NCBI GenBank assembly: GCA_030448225.1
Contig: JAUJNJ010000070.1
Span: 1-30,334 of the forward strand
Origin: Phycisphaerae bacterium
Lineage (GTDB): Bacteria; Planctomycetota; Phycisphaerae; Tepidisphaerales; Tepidisphaeraceae
Direction: 5' to 3'
DNA: 30,334 nucleotides
Part shown: piece by piece, positions 1 to 9,503 of the stretch
Layout: each line of letters starts with the position of its first letter
Numbering within the stretch: position 1 is the stretch's first letter
Notes under the pieces: model-generated
Seen by the model: only the letters and a program-made list of their open reading frames with translations
Databases searched by the model: none
Told to the model about the DNA's origin: nothing
Program-made: the position numbers and the translations under genes

Positions 1-329
1 CGGGCGCCGCCGAGCGGGGAGCGCTCGATCTCGACCGTGGCGCCGTGGGCGCGGGCGCGGGGGGGGGCGCGCCCCCGGCCCCGCCCCGATCCGCTTGCCG
101 GGGGGCCGTTTACCCCGCGGAAGGGGGCGAAGCCGGCCGGCCCGCCCCTTGGTGCGTTTGCCACTCCGCAGGCGTCGATCTGAGGTCTGGCGCCCGCGAC
201 GAGTGCTCGTTGCCGTCGTCGACCCCGTGCGCCGGCGTGGTCACCCGAGGTAACCACGCCAACGCGCGCCCGGTGCGACGCGCGTCCTGCGTTCGCTTCC
301 CGCTGGGCGGCGCGCCGCGACGCCCGCGA
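1..329. other. Left edge, no gene supported
   Basis: I find no convincing gene in this stretch. A minus-strand frame over roughly 2-60 reads AHGATVEIERSPLGGA, which resembles the C-terminal G-box region of a sensor histidine kinase. Upstream of it the frame runs into a long C/G homopolymer and stops looking like protein, so it could be a gene tail leaving the window or chance. A hairpin at 234-260 is listed separately. Confidence 0.3.
234..260. repeat. 27-nt REP-like hairpin, copy 1
   Basis: A 12-nt arm GGCGTGGTCACC (234-245), a CGA loop and the arm GGTAACCACGCC (249-260) form a stem with one mismatch. Nearly the same hairpin, with identical outer bases, occurs at 16942-16968. Both copies are followed by a GCGCGC-containing run. 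No T-tract follows, so a dispersed REP-like repeat fits better than an intrinsic terminator. Confidence 0.6.
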
Positions 330-551
330 TCATCCGGGAATCGGCGGCATCCCCGGCAGCGGCACCTCGACGCGGCCGTCGTGGTCGCCGCGGTTGAGTC
401 GGTCGCACAGCGCCTCGGCCTGCGCCGCGTCGCCGACGGGGATCGCCACCCCGCCGCCGCCGGTCGTCTCGCTGACGACCATCAGGTCGCCGGCCTTGCC
501 CTTGGCGATCTCGAACCGGCGGGCGCTAGGCGGAATCTGGTAAACGGGCAT
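330..551 (-). CDS. Small hypothetical protein
   Basis: A 73-aa protein starting MPVYQIPPSARRFEIAKG. I chose the ATG at 551 because the protein-like sequence begins there; an in-frame start at 593 would add an Arg/Cys-rich leader that looks like non-coding extension. It is soluble, with a Gly-rich GGGGVAIPVG segment in the middle and a Pro-rich end, and I recognise no family. It lies 61 bp downstream of the hicA-like gene on the same strand, so it may be the last gene of the same transcript. Function unknown. Confidence 0.55.
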   Translation of the reverse strand: MPVYQIPPSARRFEIAKGKAGDLMVVSETTGGGGVAIPVGDAAQAEALCDRLNRGDHDGRVEVPLPGMPPIPG

Positions 552-612
552 TTGTCGTCCGAACCTCGTGCGACTCGCGCGGCAGCGATCCACCGTCGAT
601 CGGCCACGCCGA

Positions 613-855
613 TCAGAGCTTCATCTCGGCCATCAATTGCTCGCGTTCGACACCCACATGATCCGATACCGTCGCCAGAATGCCTCCGAGCGTGCCCACC
701 TTCAGCGGCTTGTGCAACGGCACCGCGACGTGGTGCTCGCCGTTGCGACGGGTCGTCATGTACACGTGATCGCCCTTCTGTCGCGTCACGACATATCCCA
801 CTCGCTGCAACCCCTTCACCACGTCCTCGCCGAACGCGTCGCGCGGCAGCTTCAT
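613..855 (-). CDS. hicA: HicA-family mRNA interferase toxin
   Basis: An 80-aa protein with the HicA (YcfA) layout: an N-terminal helix, then KGDHVYMTT with the presumed catalytic His at residue 30, and a C-terminal AVPLHKPLKVGTLGGIL strand-helix unit. Family members are small double-stranded-RNA-binding-fold RNases that cleave mRNA until neutralised by HicB. The usual G-S-H is G-D-H here. The ATG overlaps the stop of the upstream HicB-like gene in an ATGA, implying translational coupling. Antitoxin-first order is a known but not universal arrangement. The family call is firm; activity is inferred. Confidence 0.85.
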   Translation of the reverse strand: MKLPRDAFGEDVVKGLQRVGYVVTRQKGDHVYMTTRRNGEHHVAVPLHKPLKVGTLGGILATVSDHVGVEREQLMAEMKL

Positions 856-1076
856 CGCGTGATGACCTCGTCGCGAACGTAGTGAAGGTGGATGAGGTCC
901 GGCTTCGCTTCGTGCTCGTCGAACGACACGTCCACCGCCTCGCGGACGTTCTTGATCAACTCCGCGCGCGTATCGGCCTGGGTGAAGATCGCGCGGTTCC
1001 CGTCGGGCCAGTGGGCCCGCGCGTTGAAGCCGCCGTCGACGGCGTCTTCGGTGACGATGAAGGTGATCTCGCTCAT
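852..1076 (-). CDS. hicB: HicB-like antitoxin (short form)
   Basis: A 74-aa protein, MSEITFIVTEDAVDGGFNAR, with an alternating strand-turn N-terminus followed by a helix (TRAELIKNVREAVDVSF), the pattern of the partial RNase H-like fold of HicB antitoxins. It is short and has no visible C-terminal ribbon-helix-helix or HTH DNA-binding domain, so it may not repress its own promoter. It directly precedes and overlaps the HicA-like gene by 4 nt and itself overlaps the gene upstream by 4 nt (ATGA). The context makes it the likely antitoxin. Confidence 0.8.
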   Translation of the reverse strand: MSEITFIVTEDAVDGGFNARAHWPDGNRAIFTQADTRAELIKNVREAVDVSFDEHEAKPDLIHLHYVRDEVITR

Positions 1077-1288
1077 AAAGTTCGCGGCGCCTCCGCGTCG
1101 TTGAGAGGTTCGTCCGGACGGTCGTAGCGGAACGGTCGCCGGCCGCGCATTGGGTAACGTTCGGTCGTGACGGTATCGTCCGGCATGAGCACGATCACTT
1201 GAACGCGCTGCCCGGCGCGCACCGGCACGCCTTCAAGCGATACGATGCCGTCATCCTCAACGACCGTGTCTACCTTGTGCGCCCGCAT
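1073..1288 (-). CDS. Small VapB/antitoxin-like protein
   Basis: A 71-aa protein beginning MRAHKVDTVVEDDGIVSLEG, with a VPVRAGQRVQVIVLMP strand pair and a C-terminal YPMRGRRPFRYDRPDEP motif. The layout (short strand-rich N-terminus, hydrophobic VIVL strand, then YP(L/M)RG and an RYxxPxEP tail) is one I associate with small antitoxin-like proteins often paired with PIN toxins; that link is from memory and is tentative. The start is supported by an AGGAG box 6 nt upstream of the ATG at 1288. It is the first gene of a coupled trio with the HicB- and HicA-like genes, so it may be a third component of that module. No PIN gene is nearby. Confidence 0.65.
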   Translation of the reverse strand: MRAHKVDTVVEDDGIVSLEGVPVRAGQRVQVIVLMPDDTVTTERYPMRGRRPFRYDRPDEPLNDAEAPRTL

Positions 1289-1408
1289 GAACGCTCCTGC
1301 TCGGACTGGAGTTCCTCGCTATACAACCTTGCGCCCCGACCGAGGCGCGGCATGAAGCACCGCCGGCGGGGCTTGCCGTACCCGAGCATCTCCGTCGGAT
1401 CCGGAGGG

Positions 1409-1671
1409 CTACGGCACCTCCCGATTCCGGCTGATCGGGTCGTCGAGGTCGACGCCGCGCAAGCCGCCGCGCCCGAGGACGAGGCAGAAGCAGCGGCCGA
1501 CGACGCGGGCGTTTGCCGGGATCGAACCCGTCGGCACGTCGATCTCGATCGGGGCGCGATGGCCCGGCCAGGGGACCGACACCAGCGTCAGGCCGCCGGG
1601 CAGGTGGCTGAGCACCTGCGCCTCGGCCACCCACGTGGCGTCGTCGCCCGGGCCGGTTCGCATGGCGGTGT

Positions 1672-1675
<4 letters not shown>
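1409..1675 (-). CDS. Hypothetical protein downstream of MoxR
   Basis: An 88-aa protein whose GTG start overlaps the moxR stop (GTGA), indicating coupled translation. It is soluble, has no signal peptide and no motif I recognise. The segment LPGGLTLVSVPWPGHRAPIEI followed by CFCLVLGRGGLRG suggests a small beta-rich domain. In similar clusters the gene after moxR usually encodes a DUF58 protein; this one is far too short for that. An internal ATG five codons in is an alternative start. Confidence 0.55.
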
Positions 1676-2709
<1,034 letters not shown>

Positions 2710-2734
2710 GCGGTCCTCTTTCGCTCGGGAAAAA

Positions 2735-2905
2735 TGAACCACGAAGGCACGAAGTCACGAAGATGGCGCCGAGCCACGTGAGGTCGTTCTGCCGGCCGGG
2801 GTTCGCTGCTCTCTACTTTCAGAAGGTTCGATCCAAAGACGTTTCTCTCGCGGGCGGCGTGGCGCTCGCTCGCCCCGCTTCGTGCCTTCGTGGCTTCGTG
2901 GTTCA
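2735..2905. repeat. Paired-arm ACGAAG repeat element
   Basis: Two 28-nt arms in inverted orientation (2735-2762 and 2878-2905, 26 of 28 matching) frame a 171-bp sequence without a gene. Each arm is built of the 7-8 nt unit CACGAAG(G/T) and ends in TGAACCACG. The layout matches the ACGGAG-type elements at 6170, 11447 and 25897. It sits between the stop codon of the VWA gene (12 nt away) and the moxR ribosome-binding site, so it would be transcribed as a long hairpin inside the operon. Confidence 0.85.
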
Positions 2906-2917
2906 AACCCGCTCTTC

Positions 2918-5900
2918 TCACGCGTCGCCGTGTTCCTTTTCCTTGATCTGCTGCTGCGCGCGTCGCTTCGCCGCCATCAGGCCGCCCATGTGCCCGCCGC
3001 CGCCGGCGGGGGCGCCCTTGGGTTCGATCTTCTTCGGGGCCGAGGGGATCGGCTTGTCGGACGCGCCGCCGACGACCTTGGCGATGTCGCCGTCGACGGC
3101 CGCGCCCTTGCCGGCCTCGAAGCGGGCCTTGGGGTTGGGGCGGGCCGGGGTGGCGGCGGCGGCGGCGGCGACGGTCGTCTGGGTCTGGGCGGGCTTGAAC
3201 TTCGTCTCGGCGACCTCCTCGCGGACCTTGCGCAGCGCGTCGAGCGACTCGCGCGTCTCGACCTTCCGCGTGACGGTGAACCCGCGCACGCGGTCGGCGC
3301 CGGCCAGCGCCAGGCGCTTGGTGGAGTTCCAGTCCCAGGCGATGCGGCGGATCGCGACGTCCACGATGATCAGCGCGAGCAGCACCGGCAGCAGGACGTC
3401 CCAGATCGGCAGCGGCGACGCGGTCTGCCGAAGCCCCTCGCGGGTGAACAGCCCGCCGCCCGGCGGCGCCCACGGCTCGAGGAGGCGGCCGTTCGTGCGG
3501 TCGGCGACCTCGCGGAGGCGGGCCTCGTTGCTCTTGAGGTCGCGCAGCTCGGGCGAGATCGTCGTCGCCAGCCCGCCGAGCAGGATGCCGGACTTGTTGT
3601 CGCGCCCGCGGTAGTTGAGCGCGACGACGTAGTTGCCCGGCTCCTTCGTGTCGAAGTCGGCCTCGTACTGCCCCGGGCCGGTCTGCACGAGGCGGACCTT
3701 GCGCTCCTTCATGTCGGGGCCGACGACCGTGCCGCTGATCGACAGAAAGTTCTCGGTGCCGCCCTCCTTGTTCAGCGCCTCGACGCTGATCTTGCCGCGG
3801 TCGTTCACCTGGGCGGTCTGCACGTCGAAGTCGCTGCTCATCGGCGGGCGCGACACCTTGCGGACGACCTGCGCCCAGATCTTGGAGTACCCGGGCCACC
3901 CGACCCACGCCGGGCCCCACTTGTTGTGCGCGTCGCTCGTGAAGACCGCCGACTTGCCGAGGCCGACCTGCCAGTGGGCGAGGATCGGGTCGTTGTTCTT
4001 GCCGGCCGACAGCGGCATCTGCACCTTGGGGTCGTTCTTGCGGCTGGTCAGCACCATGCCGTAGACCGGCGGGAAGTCGGCGAAGCCCTTCACCACGTCG
4101 TCGCTCGGGTCGAGCAGTTGCACCGGGATGCCGGCCTTCTCCTCGTGGATCAGGCTGCGGCGGACGATCGTGGCCTCCTTGATGAAGATCTGCGGCAGCT
4201 GGTTCGGGTTGTTGTTGAGCGGCCCGTACGACTTGCCGCCGAGGTCCTTGGCGATCTGCTCCATCGTCGGGGGGAGCATCTTGTTCATCATGGCGCCGCC
4301 GACGTGCGGGTAGACCGTGACGGTGCTGACGGTGACCTTGGCGGCCTTGTAGTCGGCGACGAGCTGCGCGCTGGGGGCGCCGGGGTCGCCGTCGCTGATG
4401 ATGATCACGTGCTTGTGGCGGGCGTTGGAGCGGATCAGGCCGCCCTGGCCGTTGATGCCCTTGAGGGCGACGGCCATCGAGTCGTTGAAGTCGGGCATGT
4501 CGCCGAGCTTCATGTTCTTGATGGCCGCCTCGACCTTGCTGCCGTCGCCGCGCTCGGCGAGGGGGAAGTCCCACCCGCTGCGGCCGCCGTTCCAGCCGTA
4601 GCTGATGACGCCGATCTCGTCCTTCTCCGAGAGGGTCTGGCTGGCCTTGAGCGCGCACTGCTCGCCCCAGTAGTTGCCCTGGGGCATCTCGCACGAGTGC
4701 ATGATGAGCACGAGCGCGCCCTTGCCGACCTGGCGCTGGGCGGGGATGTCCATGTCGACCGGGAGGATCTTCTCCAGCTCGCGCCCCTGCCACCCGCCGG
4801 CCCCGAGCGTGTCGGGGCCGCCGATGACGAGCAGGCCGCCGCCCATGTCGCGGACGTAGGACGAGATCATCTTGTCCTGCTGGTCGCTCAGCCCGCCCGC
4901 GCCGGCGGGGACGTTGGAGAGGATGACCGCGTCGTAGCTCTGCATCTCGACGAGGTTCGAGGGGAACTGGTCGAGCGTGATCGGCTTGAGGGTGATCCCC
5001 TCTTCCTTCAGCGCCGCCGCCAGCAGGTCGCCGGGCCCGCGGGCGCCGCCGACGTCGACCGCGTTGTCGACGTAGAGGACCTGGCCCTTGCCCTGGACGA
5101 ACGTGAACGCGGTGGCGGCGTTGTTGTCGGAGTTCGTGTCGCCGGACGTGCTAGCCGTCGCGCCCTCGGCGCCGCGCGCGGCGGCGGCGGGCGCGCCGCC
5201 GACGGCGGCGCTGACGCCGGCCGCGTCGAACGTCGCGCGGAACTGGTGGACGCCGGCCGAGCCCAGCGCCGGCACCTTCACGCGCTCGACGTTCAGGCCG
5301 TTCTTGAGCGTGACGGTGCGGCGCGGGTCGGTCTGGGGGGTGGTCGGGTCGAGGTCCATCGGCTCGCCCTGGTGGTAGACCGTCAGCGAGCCGGTCGTCG
5401 GCAGGACGTTGGTCGAGCGGAGGATCACGTCGATCGTGAACGGCTCGTTCTCGCGCCGCCAGGAGGGAGCGACGAACCGCTCGAGCAGCACCTCGTTCTG
5501 CACGTCGTACCGCAGCGGCATCACGTCGATCTGCACGCCCTGCGACGCCGCGGCGGTGATCGCGCTTCCAAATCGCCGCTGGTCTGGTTGCCGTCCCACA
5601 TCAGCAGGAGGCGGTGCATCGCGTCCTTGCTCATCGTCGCCGCGCGAGCTGGATCGCTGGCGACGTCGGTGCCGTTGCCCCGGCGGGGGATCGCGCGGGC
5701 GTCGAGCCGCAGGACCGGCCCGGCAGCGCGTCGATCGAGGCGGTGTCTGGAAGCGGATCAGGCCGATCGAGTCCTTCGAGGTCTTGGTCGGGTCCTTGCC
5801 GAGCGAGCCGAGGTACTCCTCGACCGACGCCTCGAGCGTGCGGGCGGGGAAGTCGCGCACCTGGCGGGTCGACTCGCTGGCGTCGCGCAGGACCATCACC

Positions 5901-6139
5901 TGCAGGTCCTTGTGCTGCTGCTGGTAGCGGATGCCGCCGAGGATCAGGATGAACAGCAGCACGACGGCCAGCCGCGCGCCGATCGCGACCCACACCAGGC
6001 ACCGGCCCCAGGCCGTTGAGCGAGCCGCATGCCGAGCAGGACGATCGGCACCGCCAGCCGCGACGAACGCGAGCGCGCCACCCACCCGGGGAAGTACTCG
6101 AGCCGGATCGGCGAGGTGAAGGCGAGTAAAGATTGCCAT
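2918..6139 (-). CDS. Long membrane protein with two VWA-like domains and a GATase-like domain
   Basis: About 1070 aa, membrane anchored, probably a partner of MoxR. The N-terminus (ATG at 6139) has two hydrophobic segments, the second reading LAVVLLFILILGG. A first VWA-type domain carries the metal-site motif DASES near residues 86-90. A middle beta-sandwich-like part leads to a class I glutamine-amidotransferase-like fold around SYDAVILSNVPAG and GGGLLVIGGPDTLGAGGW, with no catalytic Cys seen. A second VWA-like domain starts GALVLIMHSCEMPQGNYW, has HVIIISDGDPGAP, and lacks a standard DxSxS. A C-terminal membrane segment (VLLPVLLALIIVDVAI) precedes a charged, Pro/Ala-rich tail. At least four frame changes lie near 6010-6120 and 5560-5750, for example FTSPIRLEYFPGWVA is only readable in another frame near 6090; these are probably assembly indels. 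Such proteins are typical of planctomycete MoxR/VWA clusters; exact function is unknown. Confidence 0.85.
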   Translation of the reverse strand: MAIFTRLHLADPARVLPRVGGALAFVAAGGADRPARHAARSTAWGRCLVWVAIGARLAVVLLFILILGGIRYQQQHKDLQVMVLRDASESTRQVRDFPARTLEASVEEYLGSLGKDPTKTSKDSIGLIRFQTPPRSTRCRAGPAARRPRDPPPGQRHRRRQRSSSRGDDEQGRDAPPPADVGRQPDQRRFGSAITAAASQGVQIDVMPLRYDVQNEVLLERFVAPSWRRENEPFTIDVILRSTNVLPTTGSLTVYHQGEPMDLDPTTPQTDPRRTVTLKNGLNVERVKVPALGSAGVHQFRATFDAAGVSAAVGGAPAAAARGAEGATASTSGDTNSDNNAATAFTFVQGKGQVLYVDNAVDVGGARGPGDLLAAALKEEGITLKPITLDQFPSNLVEMQSYDAVILSNVPAGAGGLSDQQDKMISSYVRDMGGGLLVIGGPDTLGAGGWQGRELEKILPVDMDIPAQRQVGKGALVLIMHSCEMPQGNYWGEQCALKASQTLSEKDEIGVISYGWNGGRSGWDFPLAERGDGSKVEAAIKNMKLGDMPDFNDSMAVALKGINGQGGLIRSNARHKHVIIISDGDPGAPSAQLVADYKAAKVTVSTVTVYPHVGGAMMNKMLPPTMEQIAKDLGGKSYGPLNNNPNQLPQIFIKEATIVRRSLIHEEKAGIPVQLLDPSDDVVKGFADFPPVYGMVLTSRKNDPKVQMPLSAGKNNDPILAHWQVGLGKSAVFTSDAHNKWGPAWVGWPGYSKIWAQVVRKVSRPPMSSDFDVQTAQVNDRGKISVEALNKEGGTENFLSISGTVVGPDMKERKVRLVQTGPGQYEADFDTKEPGNYVVALNYRGRDNKSGILLGGLATTISPELRDLKSNEARLREVADRTNGRLLEPWAPPGGGLFTREGLRQTASPLPIWDVLLPVLLALIIVDVAIRRIAWDWNSTKRLALAGADRVRGFTVTRKVETRESLDALRKVREEVAETKFKPAQTQTTVAAAAAATPARPNPKARFEAGKGAAVDGDIAKVVGGASDKPIPSAPKKIEPKGAPAGGGGHMGGLMAAKRRAQQQIKEKEHGDA

Positions 6140-6169
6140 GTCAGGACCTTTTTCCCTGCCCCGGCGGAT

Positions 6170-6635
6170 GATTAACCACGGAGACACGGAGACACGGAGA
6201 GAAGACTGATTCATAAGACGCGACGGGTGACGCCGTCTTTCAGCGCCGGCACGCAAAAGTTGATCAGAAGGCCGACGCGCGCTTTCCGCTGAGCTTCAAG
6301 TACGTCATCAGTTGCGCCTCGTGCACCGCCAAAACTTGGTCGACCGCCTTCAGCTCGACGACGATCGAATTCTCGATGAGCAAGTCGATGCGGTAGCCGC
6401 AGTCGAGCTGGATGCCTTTATACCTCACCGGCAGTTCAACCTGGCCGCTGAAACTGGATCCCGCGGAGCGACAACTCGTGGCATAGGCACTGCTCGTATG
6501 CGGATTCTGGTAATCCGGGCCCCGTAAGGCGATGCACCTCCATCGCCGCCCCGATGATGGCCTCGCTGAGCTTCTCATACAGGATCATGTTCCCCTCCGT
6601 CTTTCCTCCGTGTCTCCGTGTCTCCGTGGTTAATC
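6170..6635. mobile_element. Candidate mobile element: GxxExxY gene between perfect 30-bp inverted repeats
   Basis: The sequence 6170-6199 is repeated perfectly in inverted orientation at 6606-6635. The arms read GATTAACCACGGAGACACGG and onward, made of the 8-nt unit ACGGAGAC. Between them lies only the GxxExxY gene (6211-6588), its stop 11 nt from one arm and its start 17 nt from the other. The 466-bp unit is thus almost all arms plus gene. Related arm pairs without any gene occur at 2735, 11447 and 25897. Mobility is inference; I see no clear target-site duplication or transposase. Confidence 0.6.
6211..6588 (-). CDS. GxxExxY protein (PD-(D/E)XK nuclease superfamily), frameshifted
   Basis: About 125 aa from the ATG at 6588. 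Reading across frames gives [20 protein letters not shown], then [13 protein letters not shown], which holds the family-defining G-x-x-E-x-x-Y, then [20 protein letters not shown] with the D...ExK nuclease core, and finally [20 protein letters not shown]. That is the complete family layout at normal length. Two frame changes, near 6445 and 6275, split it; they may be assembly errors or real decay. Family members are predicted nucleases of unknown role. It is flanked tightly by perfect 30-bp inverted repeats. Confidence 0.85.
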
Positions 6636-6650
6636 CTCCCCATCCCACGC

Positions 6651-7561
6651 TCAGAAACTGAACACCTGCAACCGGTTATTCCCCGCGTCGACCGCCACGA
6701 TCCGGCCGCGGCTTGTCGACCGCGACGGCCCAGGGGTAGGCCAGTTCGCCCTCGCCGTGCCCGGCCACACCCCAGGCGGCGAGGCCGCGGCCGGTGGCCT
6801 TGTCGACCTGCTGCACGCGGTTGTTGCCGAACTCGCAGACGATCAGGATTTGCCGTCGCGCCCTCGGCCAGGCCGTAGGGGTAGCGGAACTGGCCGAGTT
6901 CCGAGCCGGTCGTGCCGAGGTTGCGGACGAACGTGCCGTCGGTCTTGAACACGCCGACGCGGTGGTTGCAGGCGTCGGTGACGTAGAGCGTGTCGGTCTT
7001 GTCGATCAGGATCGACTGCGGCCGGGCGAGTTGGCCGTCGCCGGGCCCGAACGAGCCGAACGCGTAGAGGAACTTGCCCTCCGGCGTGAAGACCTGCACG
7101 CGGTCGTTGTCGCCGTACTCGCTGACGAACACGTTGCCCTTGGAGTCGAACGCGATGTCGGTCGGGTAGATGAACTGGCCGGGGCCCTTGCCGAAGCTGC
7201 CCCACCGGCGGATCTCGGCCTTCGTGTGCGGGTCGTACACCACCACGCGCTGGTAATGGGTGTCGGGGACGTAGACGTTACCGTCGGGCCCGACCGACAC
7301 GCCGACGGGCTTGCCGGTCACGTGCTCGGGCATCTGCCACTCGCCGAGGTACTGGCCGTCGCGGTCGAGGTGCTGCACGCGGGCGAGGCGGTCGATCACG
7401 AAGAACGTGTCGTCGGTCGGCGAGTAGGAGATCGCGCGCGGGTAAACCGTCTGCCCCGGCCCCGCCCCCGTATCGAGCCACACCGCGTCCGGCTTCGTCC
7501 CGTCGCCACAACCCGTCGTGGTGAGAACGAGAATCGAGGATAGAAGACACAGGACGCCCAA
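6651..7561 (-). CDS. NHL-repeat lipoprotein
   Basis: About 300 aa. A hydrophobic leader ([19 protein letters not shown]) ends in a Cys compatible with lipoprotein processing, though the lipobox is weak. It is followed by at least five NHL beta-propeller blades such as [20 protein letters not shown] and [20 protein letters not shown]. The last blades are in other frames ([16 protein letters not shown], then [14 protein letters not shown] and stop at 6651), so two indels are present. NHL propellers bind proteins, ligands or cell-wall material. The reading frame is open upstream into the permease; I place a TTG start at 7561 as the best independent start, with low certainty. It probably acts outside the membrane. 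Confidence 0.75.
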
Positions 7562-7576
7562 CGGCGCTGAGCGCCC

Positions 7577-7600
7577 GACCCTTGACCCTTGACCCTTGAC
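7577..7600. repeat. GACCCTT heptamer array
   Basis: Three full copies of GACCCTT plus GAC lie in tandem between the permease and NHL genes. Translated in the open minus frame they give VKGQGSRV. Short tandem heptamers (STRR) are known as dispersed repeats in cyanobacteria; the resemblance is in form only. Confidence 0.7.
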
Positions 7601-9229
7601 GCCCCCACCCCCGCCCCACGCGCGCCGCCCGAGCCAGACCAACGCGACCGCGGCCGACGCGAGCACCCCCACCGCCGCCATCATCAGCAGCGCGCCCTCG
7701 AGCATGTCGTCGTAACGCAGCATGTGGACCCAGGTCATCAGGAGCGGCACGAGGGGCTGCCAGGGTTCGAGGGGGGAGATCAGGACCGTCGCGGGGACCT
7801 CGGTGAGGCTCAGCACCCCCACGAGCACCGCGCCCGCCCCCAGGGTCGGCCACGCGAGGGGCCAGACGACGTGCAGCGCGCCTTGCGCCTCGCTCGCGCC
7901 GTCGATTGCCGCCAGGTCGCGCACCTGTTGCCAGGGGCGGGACCGCGTCGCGAGTGCCGCGAGCAGTGCGAGCCAGCCGAACCGGGCGAGGTACGCCATC
8001 GCCACGATCGGCGGGCCGTCGTAGACCCATCCGAGCCACGGCCGATTGTACAAGCGTATCAGGGCGATGGCGAGCAATTGTCCGCCGAGGAGGAACGTCA
8101 GCAGCGACAGCCCCAGCGCGACCCGCGGCCGCCCCACGCACGCCGCCAGCGCCAGCACGAGCGCCCCCGCCGCCGCCAGCCCCGCCAGCGCCATCGACCC
8201 GCCGACCTGGGGCGCGAACACGCGCCAGACGCGCGCGGCGTCGATCGGCCGTTGCAGCGACAGGAGCATCGAGACGATCGGCGTCAGGAGCGTGACCGTG
8301 AGGACCGCGAAGGCTGCAAACGTGACAAGTTTCCCCGGCCGCAGCGGCCGCGGCAGTCGGGGTGGGGCGGGGTCGAGGTCGTCGGCCGCCGAGAATCGCC
8401 GCACGCCCCAGATCCCCGCCGCCCCGAGCAAGCCCATCGCCACCAGCAGCGGAAGCGCCGTCGCCACCGCCGCCGTCGCCCGGGCGGCTTGGTCGCCGCT
8501 GAGGCGAGATTCCGGGTCGGACGGGGCGGTGATCGGGTTGGTCGGCGACGAGAAGAGGCCGGTTTCGAAGACGATGCGCACTTCCGTCGCCACGACGCTG
8601 ATGCCGGTCGGCTCGTAGACGGCGAACTCCTGCGTCGCCAGCACCATCACGCACGCGAACCCCGCCGCCGCCGGCCCCAAGAGCAAGCGGGCGGTGAATC
8701 GGCCGAGCGCGCCGTCGAGCAGCGCCTGCTGCTGCAGGTTCACGTCCGTCCGCCGCAGCGCCAACCCCATCACCCCCGCCGGCAGCGGCCACAGCCACGC
8801 CGCGAGCGTGAGGATGCAGCGTACGACATCCCCCACCCCCGCCGGCTCGAGCGACACCCGGCTCAGCCGCAGGAACTGCGACCAGCCGTACGCGTACGCG
8901 ATCGACGGCATGAGCAGCGACACCGGCAGGCCGACCATCAACAGCCGACTGGCCCACCCGCCCCCCCGCCCGAGCACGATCGCCGCCGGGAGGGCGATGA
9001 CCGTCGCCACGACCGCCACCGCCGCGTTGTAGCCGAGCGTGCGGCCGAGCAGCCTCAGGTGGAACGGGTCGAGCCACGCCGTGGCGATCGAGGACGGGCT
9101 CTCAAGAACTTGCGCGACCAGCCACAACAGCGGCAACCCCGACGAGAGGCCGACGATCGCGACGACGAGGGCGCGGGCGACAAGGGAAGCGGCGGACGGT
9201 CGGGATTGCGAACGCGGCACGGTGCACAC
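7601..9229 (-). CDS. Iron-type ABC transporter permease (two fused permease halves)
   Basis: About 540 aa from a GTG at 9229 (a second GTG at 9220 is possible). It has some 12 hydrophobic segments in two homologous halves, as in FbpB/ThiP-type permeases of ferric iron and thiamine importers. The second half has the ATPase-docking EAA-like loop DGASEAQGALHVVWPLAWP; the first half has a degenerate one (DGALGRFTARLLLGP). The frame has no stop before the NHL gene, so the end near 7601 is my estimate. The likely binding protein is encoded at 10376-11411. No ATPase gene is in the window. Confidence 0.85.
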
Positions 9230-9360
9230 GTTAGCGGGTGACGCGTCGGGCGGGTACCGGCGGGCGTCGCCGGCGTCACCCGCAATGCCGCCGGGGCATG
9301 GAGCGCCGAGCGGAGGGCAGAGGTTCGGGCTCCAAGTCTTTGGTGTTGGTCAAGTCCAGG

Positions 9361-9491
9361 TGTAGCGTCGGAAGGCCGACGAGCGTCATCCCGAGGAGCG
9401 ACAGCGACGAGGAACTCGGACTGGAAGGACGTTTTCGTCCGCCCCGAGATCCCTCGGGTCGCTACCGCTCCCCTCGGGATGACACGCTACA
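9361..9491. repeat. Nested palindromic element of the CCCGAGG type
   Basis: Outer arms TGTAGCGT (9361-9368) and ACGCTACA (9484-9491) are perfect inverted repeats. Inside, GTCATCCCGAGG (9385-9396) pairs perfectly with CCTCGGGATGAC (9472-9483). A further hairpin GGACG-TTTT-CGTCC sits at 9427-9440. GTCATCCCGAG-type palindromes are common dispersed repeats in several phyla. It ends 12 nt upstream of the start of the plus-strand gene at 9504. Confidence 0.8.
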
Positions 9492-9503
9492 CCCGCCGTT
9501 GAC

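Noticed and set aside
2..60. Histidine-kinase-like C-terminus on the minus strand at the left edge
   Set aside because: Only about 15 residues look right and the frame beyond runs into a homopolymer; too little to call a gene.
2882..6019. A plus-strand frame of over 1000 aa across the VWA gene
   Set aside because: It is a GC-driven mirror of the minus-strand gene, rich in Ala, Arg and Val without domains; the minus strand has clear VWA and GATase-like motifs.
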